The notes: generated from the letters alone by a model not told the origin. Counted from the stretch's first letter, positions 21,965 through 30,975 are shown. The stretch: DNA of 35,800 nucleotides from Brevibacterium senegalense (GCF_000285835.1 NZ_HE978602.1:1-35800); one strand, 5' to 3'. Numbers and translations are program-made.

Positions 21965-23499
21965 GCGCTGTCCTGGGGACGCTGGGAGGCGAGAGTCGCG
22001 TCCTCGCCGATCACCAGGTGCTTGGGGACGGGCGCGACCTTCATGGTCTCCTCGACGGCGGCCAGGACCTCGGGCGGGACCGGGTGCGATCGCTGGGTGG
22101 CGAGCGAACCCACGATGATGCCCACCGTCGAGGCGACGATGCCGGCCATCATCGGGTCGATGCCCCACGAGTCCGCGGTGCCCATGATCTGCGCGGCGAC
22201 GGCGGCGGTGGCGCCCGCGAGCATCGAGATGATCGCACCGGGGGTGTTCGCCTTCTTCCACCAGACGGCGCAGATGTAGGAGGGGACGAAGGCGGAGCCC
22301 ATCGTCGCGGTCGCGAAGACGACCAGATCGAACACGCCGGGCGGCTGCCACATCGCGAGGATGAGGCCCACGACGGCGAGGACGAAGATGACGATGCGGG
22401 AGATGTTGACCGCGGCCTTCTCGCTCAGGTTCTTGATGAGCGCCCCGCCCAGGTCCTGCGAGGCGATCGTGCCGGCTTGCAGGAGGATCGAGTCCGCCGT
22501 GGACATGATCGCGGCCATGATCGCCGCCATGACCAGGCCCACCGCGAACGGAGGCAGCACGGTCTGCGCGACCTCGAAGATCGCCAGCTCCGGGTTGTCC
22601 AGGTTGGGGACGATGAGCAGCCCGAACAGGCCGATGAGGTAGGCGCCGGGGATGAAGAGGAAGTTGAAGCCGGTCGACCACAGGCCCGCGGTCCGCGCGA
22701 TCGACGGGCGCTTCATCGACATGTGGCCCACGTTCACGTGCGGGTACCCGATGTAGCCGATCGAGAAGATGAGCAGCGCGCCCAGGATGACGCCCCACTG
22801 ACCGAAGTACTGGCCGTCGGCGCCCCACATGAGGAGGAGGTTCTCATTGATCTGCGCGACCTTCGCGTGGCCGGCGGTCAGGCCGCCCACGTGCTGGACC
22901 GTCGCGATGAGGATCCACAGCATGCCGATCACCATGATGATCGACTGGAGGAAGCCCGTGTAGGCGACGGCCAGGTAGCCGCCCAGGAAGGTGTAGATGA
23001 GGATGATCGACACGGCGATGACGAGAGAGGCGTTGAGGCCCATGCCGGTGACGGAGGAGAATCCCTGACCGCCGGCCAGCAGCTGTGCCAGCACGTAGAG
23101 GAACAGGCAGCCCAGTGCGATGGGACCGGCGACCAGCTTCGTCCAGACGGAGGGGTAGCGGCGCTCGAGGTAGCCGATCGACGTGATCGAGCCCAGGAGG
23201 TAGGACAGTTTGCGCATGCGGCGGCCGATGATCGACAGGTTGAGGACTCCGCCGCCCAGGTCGCCCAGGGCGAACCACATGCCGTAGTAGCCCTGGCTGT
23301 AGCCCAGACCGCCGGCGCCCAGGAACATGTAGCCGGACATGGAGGTCGACTGCATGCGCAGCGCGGTGACGGGCGCGCCCAGGCTGCGGCCGCCCAGCAG
23401 GTAGCCGGCACGGTCCTGCGAGCTGCGACGGCTCACCGCGATGCCGATCCCGATGACGACGGCGAAGTAGATGAGGATGAAGACGATCTCGATGCTCAT
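21961..23499 (-). CDS. Sodium:solute symporter (SSS family)
   Basis: This 512-aa membrane protein has about thirteen hydrophobic helices. It shows SSS features: the early SRRSSQDRAGYLLGGRSLG loop, LRMQSTSMSGYMFLGAGGLGY, and a helix with MAAIMAAIMSTADSILLQAGTI, where the Ser/Thr-Ala-Asp-Ser group typically belongs to the Na+ site. The family imports solutes such as proline, pantothenate or organic acids using the sodium gradient. It is the middle gene of a tightly overlapped trio: a small membrane protein before it (ATGA) and a 190-aa unknown after it (GTGA). The substrate is not predictable; neighbours hint at organic acids. Confidence 0.92.
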   Translation of the reverse strand: MSIEIVFILIYFAVVIGIGIAVSRRSSQDRAGYLLGGRSLGAPVTALRMQSTSMSGYMFLGAGGLGYSQGYYGMWFALGDLGGGVLNLSIIGRRMRKLSYLLGSITSIGYLERRYPSVWTKLVAGPIALGCLFLYVLAQLLAGGQGFSSVTGMGLNASLVIAVSIILIYTFLGGYLAVAYTGFLQSIIMVIGMLWILIATVQHVGGLTAGHAKVAQINENLLLMWGADGQYFGQWGVILGALLIFSIGYIGYPHVNVGHMSMKRPSIARTAGLWSTGFNFLFIPGAYLIGLFGLLIVPNLDNPELAIFEVAQTVLPPFAVGLVMAAIMAAIMSTADSILLQAGTIASQDLGGALIKNLSEKAAVNISRIVIFVLAVVGLILAMWQPPGVFDLVVFATATMGSAFVPSYICAVWWKKANTPGAIISMLAGATAAVAAQIMGTADSWGIDPMMAGIVASTVGIIVGSLATQRSHPVPPEVLAAVEETMKVAPVPKHLVIGEDATLASQRPQDSA

Positions 23500-23672
23500 G
23501 CCCGGTCACTCCCATCCACAGCGGCGGCCGAAGTCTCGCCGGCCGGGGTGTCGTAGTCCGCGTCCTCGACGACCCAGTTGCGGGTCGAGACGTAGAAGAC
23601 GATCGTGTACACGATCCAGAACAGCATGACCGCACTCATGATGAGGGTCGTGCTCATGGGTAATCCGAACAT
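23496..23672 (-). CDS. Small membrane protein, symporter partner
   Basis: This 58-aa protein has one clear membrane helix (about 7-28, STTLIMSAVMLFWIVYTIVFY) and an acidic tail. Small one- or two-helix proteins are often encoded with SSS symporters and may help assembly. ATG 23672 is chosen for the AAAGGAG upstream; the longer frame adds a non-conserved lead. Its stop overlaps the symporter start by 4 bp. TTGACA is readable on the minus strand at 23744-23739, but no good -10 follows. Confidence 0.72.
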   Translation of the reverse strand: MFGLPMSTTLIMSAVMLFWIVYTIVFYVSTRNWVVEDADYDTPAGETSAAAVDGSDRA

Positions 23673-23778
23673 CCCGGGCCCGCTCCTTTGCGCCGAAACT
23701 GAGAATAGCCAGACCATCACCTCACGAGTTGAGGCCGGTGTCAAACGAATCTCACGGTCGGAGGGCCACTGCCCGTGA

Positions 23779-23831
23779 ACGGCTCTGCCCGCCCTGCTCG
23801 TCGTGGTGACGTGCAGGGCGGGCAGAGCCGT
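23779..23831. terminator. Terminator, 19-bp perfect stem
   Basis: Arms 23779-23797 and 23813-23831 are fully complementary, with a 15-base loop. It lies 90 bp past the TAXI receptor stop and before the symporter operon on the same strand, so it separates the two units. Confidence 0.78.
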
Positions 23832-23920
23832 GCGGAGCGGTGCGCAGAGGCGCGTGCCGGATCGGTTCCGCTGAGGCTCGAGCGGTGTCGGCTGCTCGAG
23901 AGGGTGTCAGCGCCGGCGAA

Positions 23921-25075
23921 TCACTCGACGGCGTCCGGGTCGTCCGTGATCTTGCCCAGATCGTGGGCCGCGCGCCACTCGATCCAGCCGGCCAGCTCCT
24001 CGTCCGCGTCCGGGTCCGTCTCCTGGAAGGCGGCCCACTCTTCGTCCAGGCGCTCGCCGCGCTCCAGCAGCTCGTCCTGTCGCTTCTGGGCTTCCGGGCT
24101 CCAGCGGTCGTGCTCTTCGAGCCAGCGGATGAGGCCGGGGTGGTAGGGCGCCTCGCGCGGGGTGTCCTCGACCTCCTCGGGGTTCCAGCGCGGCGTGTTG
24201 ATCGTCGTGTTCTCGTACCGCTCGAAGGTGTCCGCCATCGCGGACACGAGCGCGTAGACCTCGTCCTCGTCCGTGTCCGCCATCGCCGTGATGGGCAGCG
24301 TGTAGACGAACCCGTACGTCTTCTCGCCCTCCTCCTGGGCGGGGGCGCCCTCGAAGTCGAGGATGTTGATCGACGGCGCCAGCTCCTCGACGCGGGCCAC
24401 GGCCCCCTCATCGTCCGGATCCAGGTCGATCCACGACACGGGCAACTGCGATTCGAGCTCGTAGAGGCTGGAGCCGTAGACCTGCTGGTAGAGCACGTCG
24501 ATCTGACCTTGCTGCAGGGCTTCCGGCTGCTCGCCGTAGGCCAGGTTGACCTCCGTCACGTCGTCACGGGTGAGTCCGCCGTAGGCGAGGTAGGCGTCGA
24601 TCTTCTGATTGACGGACGGGTTCGCCGTGATCTTGGGGACCTTCTTGCCCTTGAGGTCCGCCGGCGTCTCGATGCCGTCGCGCTCGCGGGTCATGAGGGA
24701 GTGCGGGGACAGGGGTGCCCACACGACGCGGGTGTCCTGCGGTCCCCAGTCCTCGTTGGCGAACTCGTTGAGTCCCTCGAAGCCGAAGATGTACTCGTCG
24801 CCCAGACGGCCCATCGCCGCGGCCCCGGACTTCATCGCGGCCATGCGTCCGATCGCGGTGTCCGAGGTGATGATCCGGACGCGTGCGCCCGTCGCCACGG
24901 ACACGGCGTCGGAGACGGCCGCGGTGTCCGCGTACGTCGAGGTGCCGGTGCCGTAGGTCGAGATGACGAACGGATCGCGGATGCCGCCCACCATCGTCGT
25001 CTCCCCGGCGCCGCAGCCGGTCAGGAGGAGCGCGGACGCCGCGACGGCGGCGGTGAGAGTGCGGAGCCGGCTCAT
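23921..25075 (-). CDS. TAXI-family TRAP solute receptor (lipoprotein)
   Basis: This 384-aa receptor of the TAXI type binds solutes such as glutamate or dicarboxylates for a fused TRAP permease. A lipoprotein signal is present (ASALLLTGCGAG, lipidated C21). The mature part follows family logic: ISTYGTGTSTYADTAAVSDAVSVATGARVRIITSDTAIGRMAAMKSGAAAMG, then ADLKGKKVPKITANPS, and a region where YQQVYGSSLYELES stands near the ligand site. The start at 25075 overlaps the permease stop by 4 bp (ATGA). The longer upstream frame is permease antisense noise. It is the second gene of a two-gene TRAP operon. Confidence 0.92.
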   Translation of the reverse strand: MSRLRTLTAAVAASALLLTGCGAGETTMVGGIRDPFVISTYGTGTSTYADTAAVSDAVSVATGARVRIITSDTAIGRMAAMKSGAAAMGRLGDEYIFGFEGLNEFANEDWGPQDTRVVWAPLSPHSLMTRERDGIETPADLKGKKVPKITANPSVNQKIDAYLAYGGLTRDDVTEVNLAYGEQPEALQQGQIDVLYQQVYGSSLYELESQLPVSWIDLDPDDEGAVARVEELAPSINILDFEGAPAQEEGEKTYGFVYTLPITAMADTDEDEVYALVSAMADTFERYENTTINTPRWNPEEVEDTPREAPYHPGLIRWLEEHDRWSPEAQKRQDELLERGERLDEEWAAFQETDPDADEELAGWIEWRAAHDLGKITDDPDAVE

Positions 25076-27198
25076 GCGTCTGCCTTCCTCTCTGTCGAGG
25101 TCTGCGCCGCGGAGATGGTCGCGGGCCTGCTGACGTCCGGACCCTTCGTGCCCAGGAACTGGGCCAGGAGGATCGTGAGCACGGCGAGGCCCAGACCCGT
25201 GAGGGTGCTGACCGTGGCGGGCCACAGCAGCAGGACGCCCGCCGCTGCGGAGATGAGGCGGATGAGGATGCCGATCCTACGGCGGTTGATCGTGACGTAC
25301 CCCTCGAAGGAGGTCGCCAGGAAGTAGATGCCGATGAGCGCGGACACCGTCGCCACGAGGATTTCCATGAGGGTGGAGTCCTGCGCGACGAGCGCCGGGT
25401 TGACCGCGAACGCGAACGGGATGATGTACTTGACGGCTCCCAGTCGCATCGCGGTGATCGAGGTGGACATCGCGGGTGTGCCGGCGATGTTCGCGGCGGC
25501 GAACGAGGCCAGGGCGACCGGCGGGGTGATGTAGGAGACCGTCGCCCAGTAGATGACGAACAGGTGCGCCGCGATCGGGTTGACGCCCAGCTCTGTCAGG
25601 GCCGGGGCCATGACGATCGCCAGCAGCACGTAGACCGCGGACACCGTCATGCCCATGCCCAGCACGAAGCTGGTGAGCGCACCGGCGATGAGGATGAGCG
25701 CGAGGTTGTCGCCCACCAGGTTGACGAGCTCACGGGCCAGCGACAGGGACACGCCCGTCATCGACAGGCCGCCCACGATGAGGCCCACACCGGCGATGAT
25801 GCCGATGATCTCTGCGATCGTCTTGCCGGATGCGTACACGAAGTTCAGGAACGACGTGGGCGTGAGCTTGAAGCGCTTCATGAAGAGCATGCAGACGAGC
25901 AGGAAGCCGATGGTCCAGAACGGCGCCTGGGACTCGTTGTTCATGACGACGAGCAGGAGGACCAGGCCCACGAGCGCGACGATGTAGGGCAGGCCGGTCA
26001 CGACGGTGCGGCCCAGCTTCGGCAGCTCCGCCTTGGGCATGCCGCGCAGGCCGGACTTCGCGGAGTACGCGTCCACCTGGAGGAAGATGCCCCAGTAGTA
26101 CAGGAGTGCGGGGATCGCCGCGGCGAGTGCGACCTGGCCATAGGGGACACCCACGAAGGACACCATGAGGAAGGCCGCGGTGCCCATGATGGGCGGCGTG
26201 ATCGTGCCGCCGGTCGCAGCGGTCGCCTCGATGCCGGCGGCATACTTCCCGGGGAAGCCGGAGCGCTTCATCGCGGGGATCGTCATGGGGCCGGTCGTCA
26301 GCACGTTGGACACGGCCGAGCCGGACATCATGCCCATTGCGGCGGACGACACGACGGAGACCTTCGCAGAGCCGCCGCGGTAGCGGCCGAAGGCGCTCAT
26401 CGCGAGGTCGTAGAAGAAGAGAGCGCCACCGGAGAACTGCAGGGCGACACCGAACATGAGGAAGCCCACGAGGATCGACGCCGCGGTCTGCAGCGGCAGA
26501 CCCATGATCGAGTCGACGCCCATCGCGTGGATCTGCGCGGTCAGGTCGAGGCGGAACGGGATGCCCTGCAGGAAGCTGACGGGGATGCCCGCAGCGAAGA
26601 CCGGGTACAGGGAGAAGGCGATCGCGATGCACGTGACGATGAGGCCTGCGGTGCGGCGCAGCGTCTCCAGCACCAGCAGCCACAGCACGAACGCGAAGAC
26701 TGTGGCCAGCGGCGGGGCGACGTAGTCCCAGCCGCGCTCGAAGATCCGCTGCCCGTTGATTCCGTAGTAGACGGTCGTGACGAGGACGATGACGGCGAGG
26801 ACGACGTCGTACCAGGGCACAGAGGTGCGCGCGGTGACGCCGCCCGGCATCTTCTTGATGGGGAAGATGATGAACACGATCGGGAGGAACGCGGCCAGCA
26901 GGAAGTACAGGAAGCTGTTGGTCAGCAGGTTCGTCCCGCCCAGGTTCCAGAAGAACACCTGGTTGAGCACCAGCACGATGCCGGCGACGGTGAACAGCAT
27001 GACGACGACGCGCCAGAACATCGGCAGATGCGCGCCGGTGTTCGCGGGGTCTCGGTCGAAGTCCAGCTGCTCCTCGACCTCGATGTGGTCGGCGGGAGCA
27101 GCTTCCTCCGGTGCCGCCGCGGTGGCCACCGCGCCCGGCTCATTCGAGGGAGGCTCGGACGTCCGGCCGCGGTCGGGCGCTGTGTCTGCGTTGCTCAT
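25072..27198 (-). CDS. TRAP transporter fused permease (DctQ-DctM)
   Basis: This 708-aa membrane protein fuses the small four-helix DctQ part (roughly residues 60-200) with the large DctM part (about 200-690), the arrangement typical of TAXI-TRAP systems. Readable features include a charged cytoplasmic N-terminus, MGMMSGSAVSNVLTTGPMTIPAMKRSGFPGKYAAGIEATAATGGTITPPIMGTAAFLM, and LGMGMTVSAVYVLLAIVMAPAL. These are the conserved DctM stretches lining the sodium and substrate path. GGAGAG precedes ATG 27198. It is co-translated with the TAXI receptor. The likely substrates are organic acids; the nearby hydratase family suggests products of aromatic or keto-acid catabolism, an inference only. Confidence 0.94.
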   Translation of the reverse strand: MSNADTAPDRGRTSEPPSNEPGAVATAAAPEEAAPADHIEVEEQLDFDRDPANTGAHLPMFWRVVVMLFTVAGIVLVLNQVFFWNLGGTNLLTNSFLYFLLAAFLPIVFIIFPIKKMPGGVTARTSVPWYDVVLAVIVLVTTVYYGINGQRIFERGWDYVAPPLATVFAFVLWLLVLETLRRTAGLIVTCIAIAFSLYPVFAAGIPVSFLQGIPFRLDLTAQIHAMGVDSIMGLPLQTAASILVGFLMFGVALQFSGGALFFYDLAMSAFGRYRGGSAKVSVVSSAAMGMMSGSAVSNVLTTGPMTIPAMKRSGFPGKYAAGIEATAATGGTITPPIMGTAAFLMVSFVGVPYGQVALAAAIPALLYYWGIFLQVDAYSAKSGLRGMPKAELPKLGRTVVTGLPYIVALVGLVLLLVVMNNESQAPFWTIGFLLVCMLFMKRFKLTPTSFLNFVYASGKTIAEIIGIIAGVGLIVGGLSMTGVSLSLARELVNLVGDNLALILIAGALTSFVLGMGMTVSAVYVLLAIVMAPALTELGVNPIAAHLFVIYWATVSYITPPVALASFAAANIAGTPAMSTSITAMRLGAVKYIIPFAFAVNPALVAQDSTLMEILVATVSALIGIYFLATSFEGYVTINRRRIGILIRLISAAAGVLLLWPATVSTLTGLGLAVLTILLAQFLGTKGPDVSRPATISAAQTSTERKADA

Positions 27199-27522
27199 GC
27201 ACTTCTCTCCGTTGAGGAACGGGTGGGTCGGGTCCCGCGCGGCGACGAGCGCGTGCATTCGCGCTATCTGCCGAAGGACGACCGCAATCGTACTCACGAT
27301 GTGAGGTGGCTCAAGGTCACGTGATCCACGGAACGGTCGAGCGATGCTCGCAGCGGCGTCCATTCATATGTGCTGTGAGTTCAATGCGTCGTCTGATGAC
27401 ACGTGTGGCCTCAATATGATGTGGTTAGATGCTCGCCTGAGCATCAGTCTGTGAATTTCGTCTCACAATGAGGGTGAGAAGATAACAAAAGTGCGTGGAA
27501 AGTATCGGAAGGGGAGGTCGGA
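27199..27522. promoter_or_regulatory. Divergent control region, TRAP and hydratase
   Basis: This 324-bp gap separates divergent genes and has repeated TCAC/GTGA symmetry: TCACGATGTGA (27294-27304), TCACGTGA (27317-27324), ACACGTGT (27399-27406) and TGTGA-N8-TCACA (27450-27467). GATGCTC-N4-GAGCATC (27428-27445) adds a further inverted repeat. A minus-strand promoter TTGAGC-N16-TACGAT is possible over the first of these. GGGGAGG is the hydratase ribosome site. Confidence 0.5.
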
Positions 27523-28344
27523 ATGGCGGTCGAGCGCGGTCTGTCGGATGGGCAGGTGGCCCTCTGCGTCGAGGAGCTGCTCGAGGCGGCACGGTCCGGT
27601 GAGCCGATCGCGCCTGCCCGTGTGCGACGCCCGGAGATGACGATCGCGGACTCCTACGCGGTGCAGCGTCTGTGGCGGGAGCGCCGGGAAGCTGACGGTG
27701 GTGAGGTGGTCGGCTTCAAGATCGGGCTGACCTCGGTCGCGATGCAGCAGGCGTTCGGCCTGGACGAGCCGGACTACGGTGTCATCTTCGCGGACCAGGT
27801 GCTGGAGTCCGGGGTGACGGCTGCCGCGGCCACCTGGAACCGAGCGCGCGTCGAGGTCGAGCTGTCCTTCATCCTGGACCACGCCCTCGTGCCGGGCGCG
27901 GGCTCCGGTCCGGATGGCGCGCTCACCGGGGCGGACGTGCTGGCGGCGACGCACAGCGTGGTGCCGTCCCTGGAGATCCTCGACTGCCACGTCCGCGAGG
28001 AGGGCATGACGGTCATCGACACGATCGCGGACAACGCTGCACTGGGCGCGGTGGTCCGCGGTGACCGCGAGTTCGACCCTGCCTCGTTCGACCTGTCGTG
28101 GGTGGGTGCGAAGCTCCGGATCAACGGCGAGATCGTGGAGACCGGGGTGTCTGGCGCAGTGCTGGGCCACCCTGCGGACAGTGCCGCGTGGTTGGCGAAC
28201 CGTTTCGCGGAACAGGGTGAGACGATCCCCGCTGGTTCGCTGCTGCTGTCCGGCTCCTTCACACGTCCCCTGCCTGTGGCCGCCGGCGACACGGTCGTTG
28301 CGGAGTACCAGGGTATGGGTGAGGTGCGCGTTCAGTTCACATGA
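27523..28344 (+). CDS. 2-keto-4-pentenoate hydratase-family enzyme
   Basis: This 273-aa enzyme belongs to the MhpD/XylJ/HpaH group (FAH superfamily), which hydrates 2-oxo-4-enoic acids or decarboxylates oxalocrotonate in aromatic meta-cleavage pathways. Motifs are GFKIGLTS (64-71, Lys66), VEVELSFIL with metal ligands E111 and E113, and IADNAALGAVV. The length is typical. GGGGAGG lies about 6 bases upstream of the ATG. It is alone on its strand and divergent from the TAXI-TRAP operon, so the transporter may import its substrate or a precursor. No ring-cleavage dioxygenase is in the window, so it may act on an imported keto acid. Confidence 0.88.
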   Translation: MAVERGLSDGQVALCVEELLEAARSGEPIAPARVRRPEMTIADSYAVQRLWRERREADGGEVVGFKIGLTSVAMQQAFGLDEPDYGVIFADQVLESGVTAAAATWNRARVEVELSFILDHALVPGAGSGPDGALTGADVLAATHSVVPSLEILDCHVREEGMTVIDTIADNAALGAVVRGDREFDPASFDLSWVGAKLRINGEIVETGVSGAVLGHPADSAAWLANRFAEQGETIPAGSLLLSGSFTRPLPVAAGDTVVAEYQGMGEVRVQFT

Positions 28345-29276
28345 GCCGGACGGCGGGCTTCGTGCGGGCGGACAGGTCCAGTTCCGTGCGCAGGTGCGGT
28401 CAAGGAGCGATCGGCGGCGACGTCTGTCCCCCGACCGCCGGGCCCGGTCGCACCCGGTGCCGCCGCACCTCTCCCCTCGCCATCCATCTTCGGCCCGCCT
28501 GCCCCAGAGCCCTGCGGCACCGTGGTGAGGAAGCGGTTGTCGAAGAGCATGTAGCGGTCGAAGAGGCTCAGGCTCATTGACGGCGATCGCTCCAGGCGGT
28601 CGAAGCGCGCGACGGCGCCCCGGAGCGTGGGGACGACGGAGGAGAACGCGGGGATCCGCTCTGCGGGTGAGTCCTGCTCCCAGCTGCCACCGGCGCGGAA
28701 CTCCAGGCCCCGGTCGGTGACCCGCAGCAGCCCCAGGACCGGCTCGCCCTCGACGGGATCCACGATGAGTGCCAGATCCCCGGGGCGCTGCAGGCCCAAC
28801 CGGTGGCGTGCCTGCCACCCTGCCGCAGCGGCAGCGGTGAGCCGGTGGATCGTGTGCGCGGCCTCGCCCGGGTCCGCGAACTCCACTGCGGGCATCCGGC
28901 TGCACAGGTCGGCGAAGGACGCGGGCATGAGGACGGTGACCGGAGGGTGAGCCTCCGCGGTCGCCTGCGGGGCCTCGGCCTCGGCGATGTCACCCAGGAT
29001 CCAGAGGATGCGGCCGTCCGGCGAAGCCTCGACCGTGAAGCGGCCCGCCGCATACGTGTGGCGGCCGGAGGGGGTGACGAGCGTGAGCCCGGTGGCTTCG
29101 GACCGAAGGTCGATGCCGGGCTCCCAGTCGGCCAGACCGGGCGAGTAGACCTTGAACGGCCCGGTGGCGAGTGCCTGCGGCACACCGGGTTCGAGGTCGC
29201 TGGGACCGGCGACGTCGACGGGGCTGAGGTCGGGGTGGACGGCGCGGGGAAGGCCTGCGGGGGTGTGCGAGTCCAT
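28332..29276 (-). CDS. Unknown 314-aa protein
   Basis: This predicted soluble protein matches no family I know. The N-terminal half reads like beta strands (FKVYSPGLADWEPGIDLRSEATGLTLVTPSGRHTYAAGRFTVEASPDGRILWILGD). A helical part follows (EAAHTIHRLTAAAAAGWQARHRLGL), then a strand with LALIVDPVEGEPVLGLLRVTDRGLEFR. The last ~60 residues are Gly/Pro/Ala-rich and disordered-looking. CAGGAG precedes ATG 29276. The 3' end overlaps that of the hydratase by 13 bp in convergent orientation, so the tail may have been extended by loss of an earlier stop. Confidence 0.68.
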   Translation of the reverse strand: MDSHTPAGLPRAVHPDLSPVDVAGPSDLEPGVPQALATGPFKVYSPGLADWEPGIDLRSEATGLTLVTPSGRHTYAAGRFTVEASPDGRILWILGDIAEAEAPQATAEAHPPVTVLMPASFADLCSRMPAVEFADPGEAAHTIHRLTAAAAAGWQARHRLGLQRPGDLALIVDPVEGEPVLGLLRVTDRGLEFRAGGSWEQDSPAERIPAFSSVVPTLRGAVARFDRLERSPSMSLSLFDRYMLFDNRFLTTVPQGSGAGGPKMDGEGRGAAAPGATGPGGRGTDVAADRSLTAPAHGTGPVRPHEARRPAHVN

Positions 29277-29453
29277 GGCTGCTCCTGCGGTGGTGCGGCG
29301 ACCCGGCGACCGCCGGCTCGTGGGCACACCGTCGCACGCGGCACGGACATGGCGGCCGCGCCTCGTCCCCGCGCGCCAGCCCCGCACAGCCCACCGCCGC
29401 ATCTCATCCTCGCGACGGATCCGCGCGTCCGTGCTCTCCTCTACCCTGGCCGC

Positions 29454-29925
29454 ATGAGTCCTCGTGTGCCGTTCGCCGCTCGTCTGTGGGGCCTCATCAC
29501 GGGGTCGACGGCACTGCCCCCGCCGGGTGGACGCGGCCGAGGCCAGGGCGCCCCGGTCTGATCCGCGATGCCTGCGCGGGGCTGGGCATCGCGCTCGTCA
29601 TCGCGGGGGCGCACTGGGCGATCGTGGGCTCGGGGATCCTGAGCGACGCGTCAGACCTGAGCGCTCATCAGCCGCTCTGGTTGCGTGTCGTCGCGCCGCT
29701 TGCCTTCGGTCTCGTCGTCGCGCTGCGCCGTCGTCTCCCCGTCACCGCGCTCATCATGGGCACTGCGGTCTTCTTCGGGTTCGTGGCGCTGGGCTACCTC
29801 GAGCTGTTCGTGACGCCGTTCGTGTACTTCTACATCCTGTACTCGGCGGGCGCGTGGAGCTCCCGGCGCACCCTCGTGACCGTGCTGCGCCTCCTCATCG
29901 CCACGGGCGTGTGGGCGTCGCATCC
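29454..29925 (+). pseudogene. Broken membrane domain, sensor-kinase-like
   Basis: ATG 29454 begins MSPRVPFAARLWGLITGS, but this frame stops at 29561. The continuing membrane part (LIRDACAGLGIALVIAGAHWAIVGSG through LGYLELFVTPFVYFYILYSAGAWSSRR) lies in another frame entered near 29535-29555. The four-helix pattern resembles the N-terminal sensor region of actinobacterial histidine kinases. No kinase domain follows: the sequence breaks into an 18-bp tandem repeat and then DNA antisense to the SDR gene. It is read as a frameshifted and truncated remnant. Confidence 0.55.
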
Positions 29926-29997
29926 GCCTCACCCCGGGACACTGCCTCACCCCGGGACGCCGCCTCACCCCGCGACGCCACCTCACCCCGCGCCGCA
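29926..29997. repeat. Four tandem copies of an 18-bp unit
   Basis: Units start at 29926, 29944, 29962 and 29980. Each is a variant of GCCTCACCCCGGGACGCC. They lie between the broken sensor gene and the SDR stop, at the apparent deletion point. Confidence 0.85.
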
Positions 29998-30018
29998 GCC
30001 CACCGTCAGGCAGTGCTG

Positions 30019-30849
30019 TCAGACCCCGCTGTCGCGCACGAACTGCTCGGGGATCCCCATGACTCCGATGAGATCCGGCTGGGCCGTCCACGCGGTGAGC
30101 CCGCCATCCACCGGCAGGATCACGCCGTTGATGAAGGAAGCACGGTCCGAGGCGAGGAAGCAGATCGCATCGGCGATCTCCTCGGGCTGGGCGATGCGCC
30201 CCAGCGGGATGCGCTGGGCATAGGTCTCCTCGATGCTCGTGTCGTTGTCGAGCGTGGGGCGCAGGATCGGGGTGGCCACCGGCCCCGGAGCCACGGAGTT
30301 CACCCGGACACCGCGCCGGCCGTAGTCGACGGCCATGCTGCGGGTGAGGTTGATGACCGCTCCCTTGGCCGCCGCGTAGGCCGCCATGCGACGGTCTCCG
30401 GCCAGCCCGGAGATCGAGCTCGTCGTGACGATGCTGCCGCCGTCTGCCACCAGGTGGGGGAGCGCGGCGCGGCACAGGTGGAACACGCCGTCGAGCACGA
30501 CGGACTGGACGGACCTCCAGTCCTCGTCCTCGATCTCTGCGACTCCGCCTGCACCGCCGATCCCCGCATTCGCGACGACGATGTCGAGTCGTCCGGCCTG
30601 CCCGGCGAAGTCCGCGACGGCGGCGTCCACGGCGGCGGAGTCGGACACGTCGACCGCTGTCGTCACCAGGTTCTCCTGGTGCTCGGGGACGGAGGCGGCG
30701 AATGCTGTGAGACTGTCCGCCGCGTAGTCGAGGACTGCGACGCGCGCCCCTCCCGCCAGCAGCCTGCGGGTCACGGCGGCTCCGATCCCGGATGCACCGC
30801 CGCTCACCACCGCGGCGCGTCCTGCGAATTCTGCGTTGACCTGGGTCAT
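30019..30849 (-). CDS. SDR-family dehydrogenase/reductase
   Basis: This 276-aa classical short-chain dehydrogenase has the cofactor motif GGASGIG (17-23), D41 after strand 2 favouring NAD(H), and NAG (94-96). The catalytic set is S145, Y158 and K162 (YAAAK), with the NSVAPGPVATP substrate loop and a DGG near the C-terminus. It would interconvert an alcohol and a ketone. GGAG lies 6 bases before ATG 30849; the longer upstream frame has no support. It is a single gene transcribed away from nothing obvious. It could serve the catabolic cluster, but its substrate cannot be inferred. Confidence 0.92.
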   Translation of the reverse strand: MTQVNAEFAGRAAVVSGGASGIGAAVTRRLLAGGARVAVLDYAADSLTAFAASVPEHQENLVTTAVDVSDSAAVDAAVADFAGQAGRLDIVVANAGIGGAGGVAEIEDEDWRSVQSVVLDGVFHLCRAALPHLVADGGSIVTTSSISGLAGDRRMAAYAAAKGAVINLTRSMAVDYGRRGVRVNSVAPGPVATPILRPTLDNDTSIEETYAQRIPLGRIAQPEEIADAICFLASDRASFINGVILPVDGGLTAWTAQPDLIGVMGIPEQFVRDSGV

Positions 30850-30975
30850 GCGTTCTCCGCTCATCTCGCTCATCGCCTGCGGCCGTTCGAGCGGCAGGGG
30901 CACAAGGCTGCGAGGTCCAACACTTCATCCGTCTGTGATGCGGTTCACGCTACCTGCCGTGCGCGACCCCGTCAC

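Noticed and set aside
22018..23556. 512-codon plus-strand frame opposite the symporter
   Set aside because: It mirrors the SSS symporter codon pattern and has the charged, repetitive make-up of a shadow frame.
25564..27324. Long plus-strand open frame opposite the TRAP permease
   Set aside because: His/Arg/Asp-rich composition typical of antisense frames in GC-rich DNA. The opposite strand encodes a clear TRAP permease with conserved motifs.
29926..29997. Possible CRISPR array
   Set aside because: The four 18-bp units are directly adjacent without spacers and no cas gene is near. It is a simple tandem repeat.
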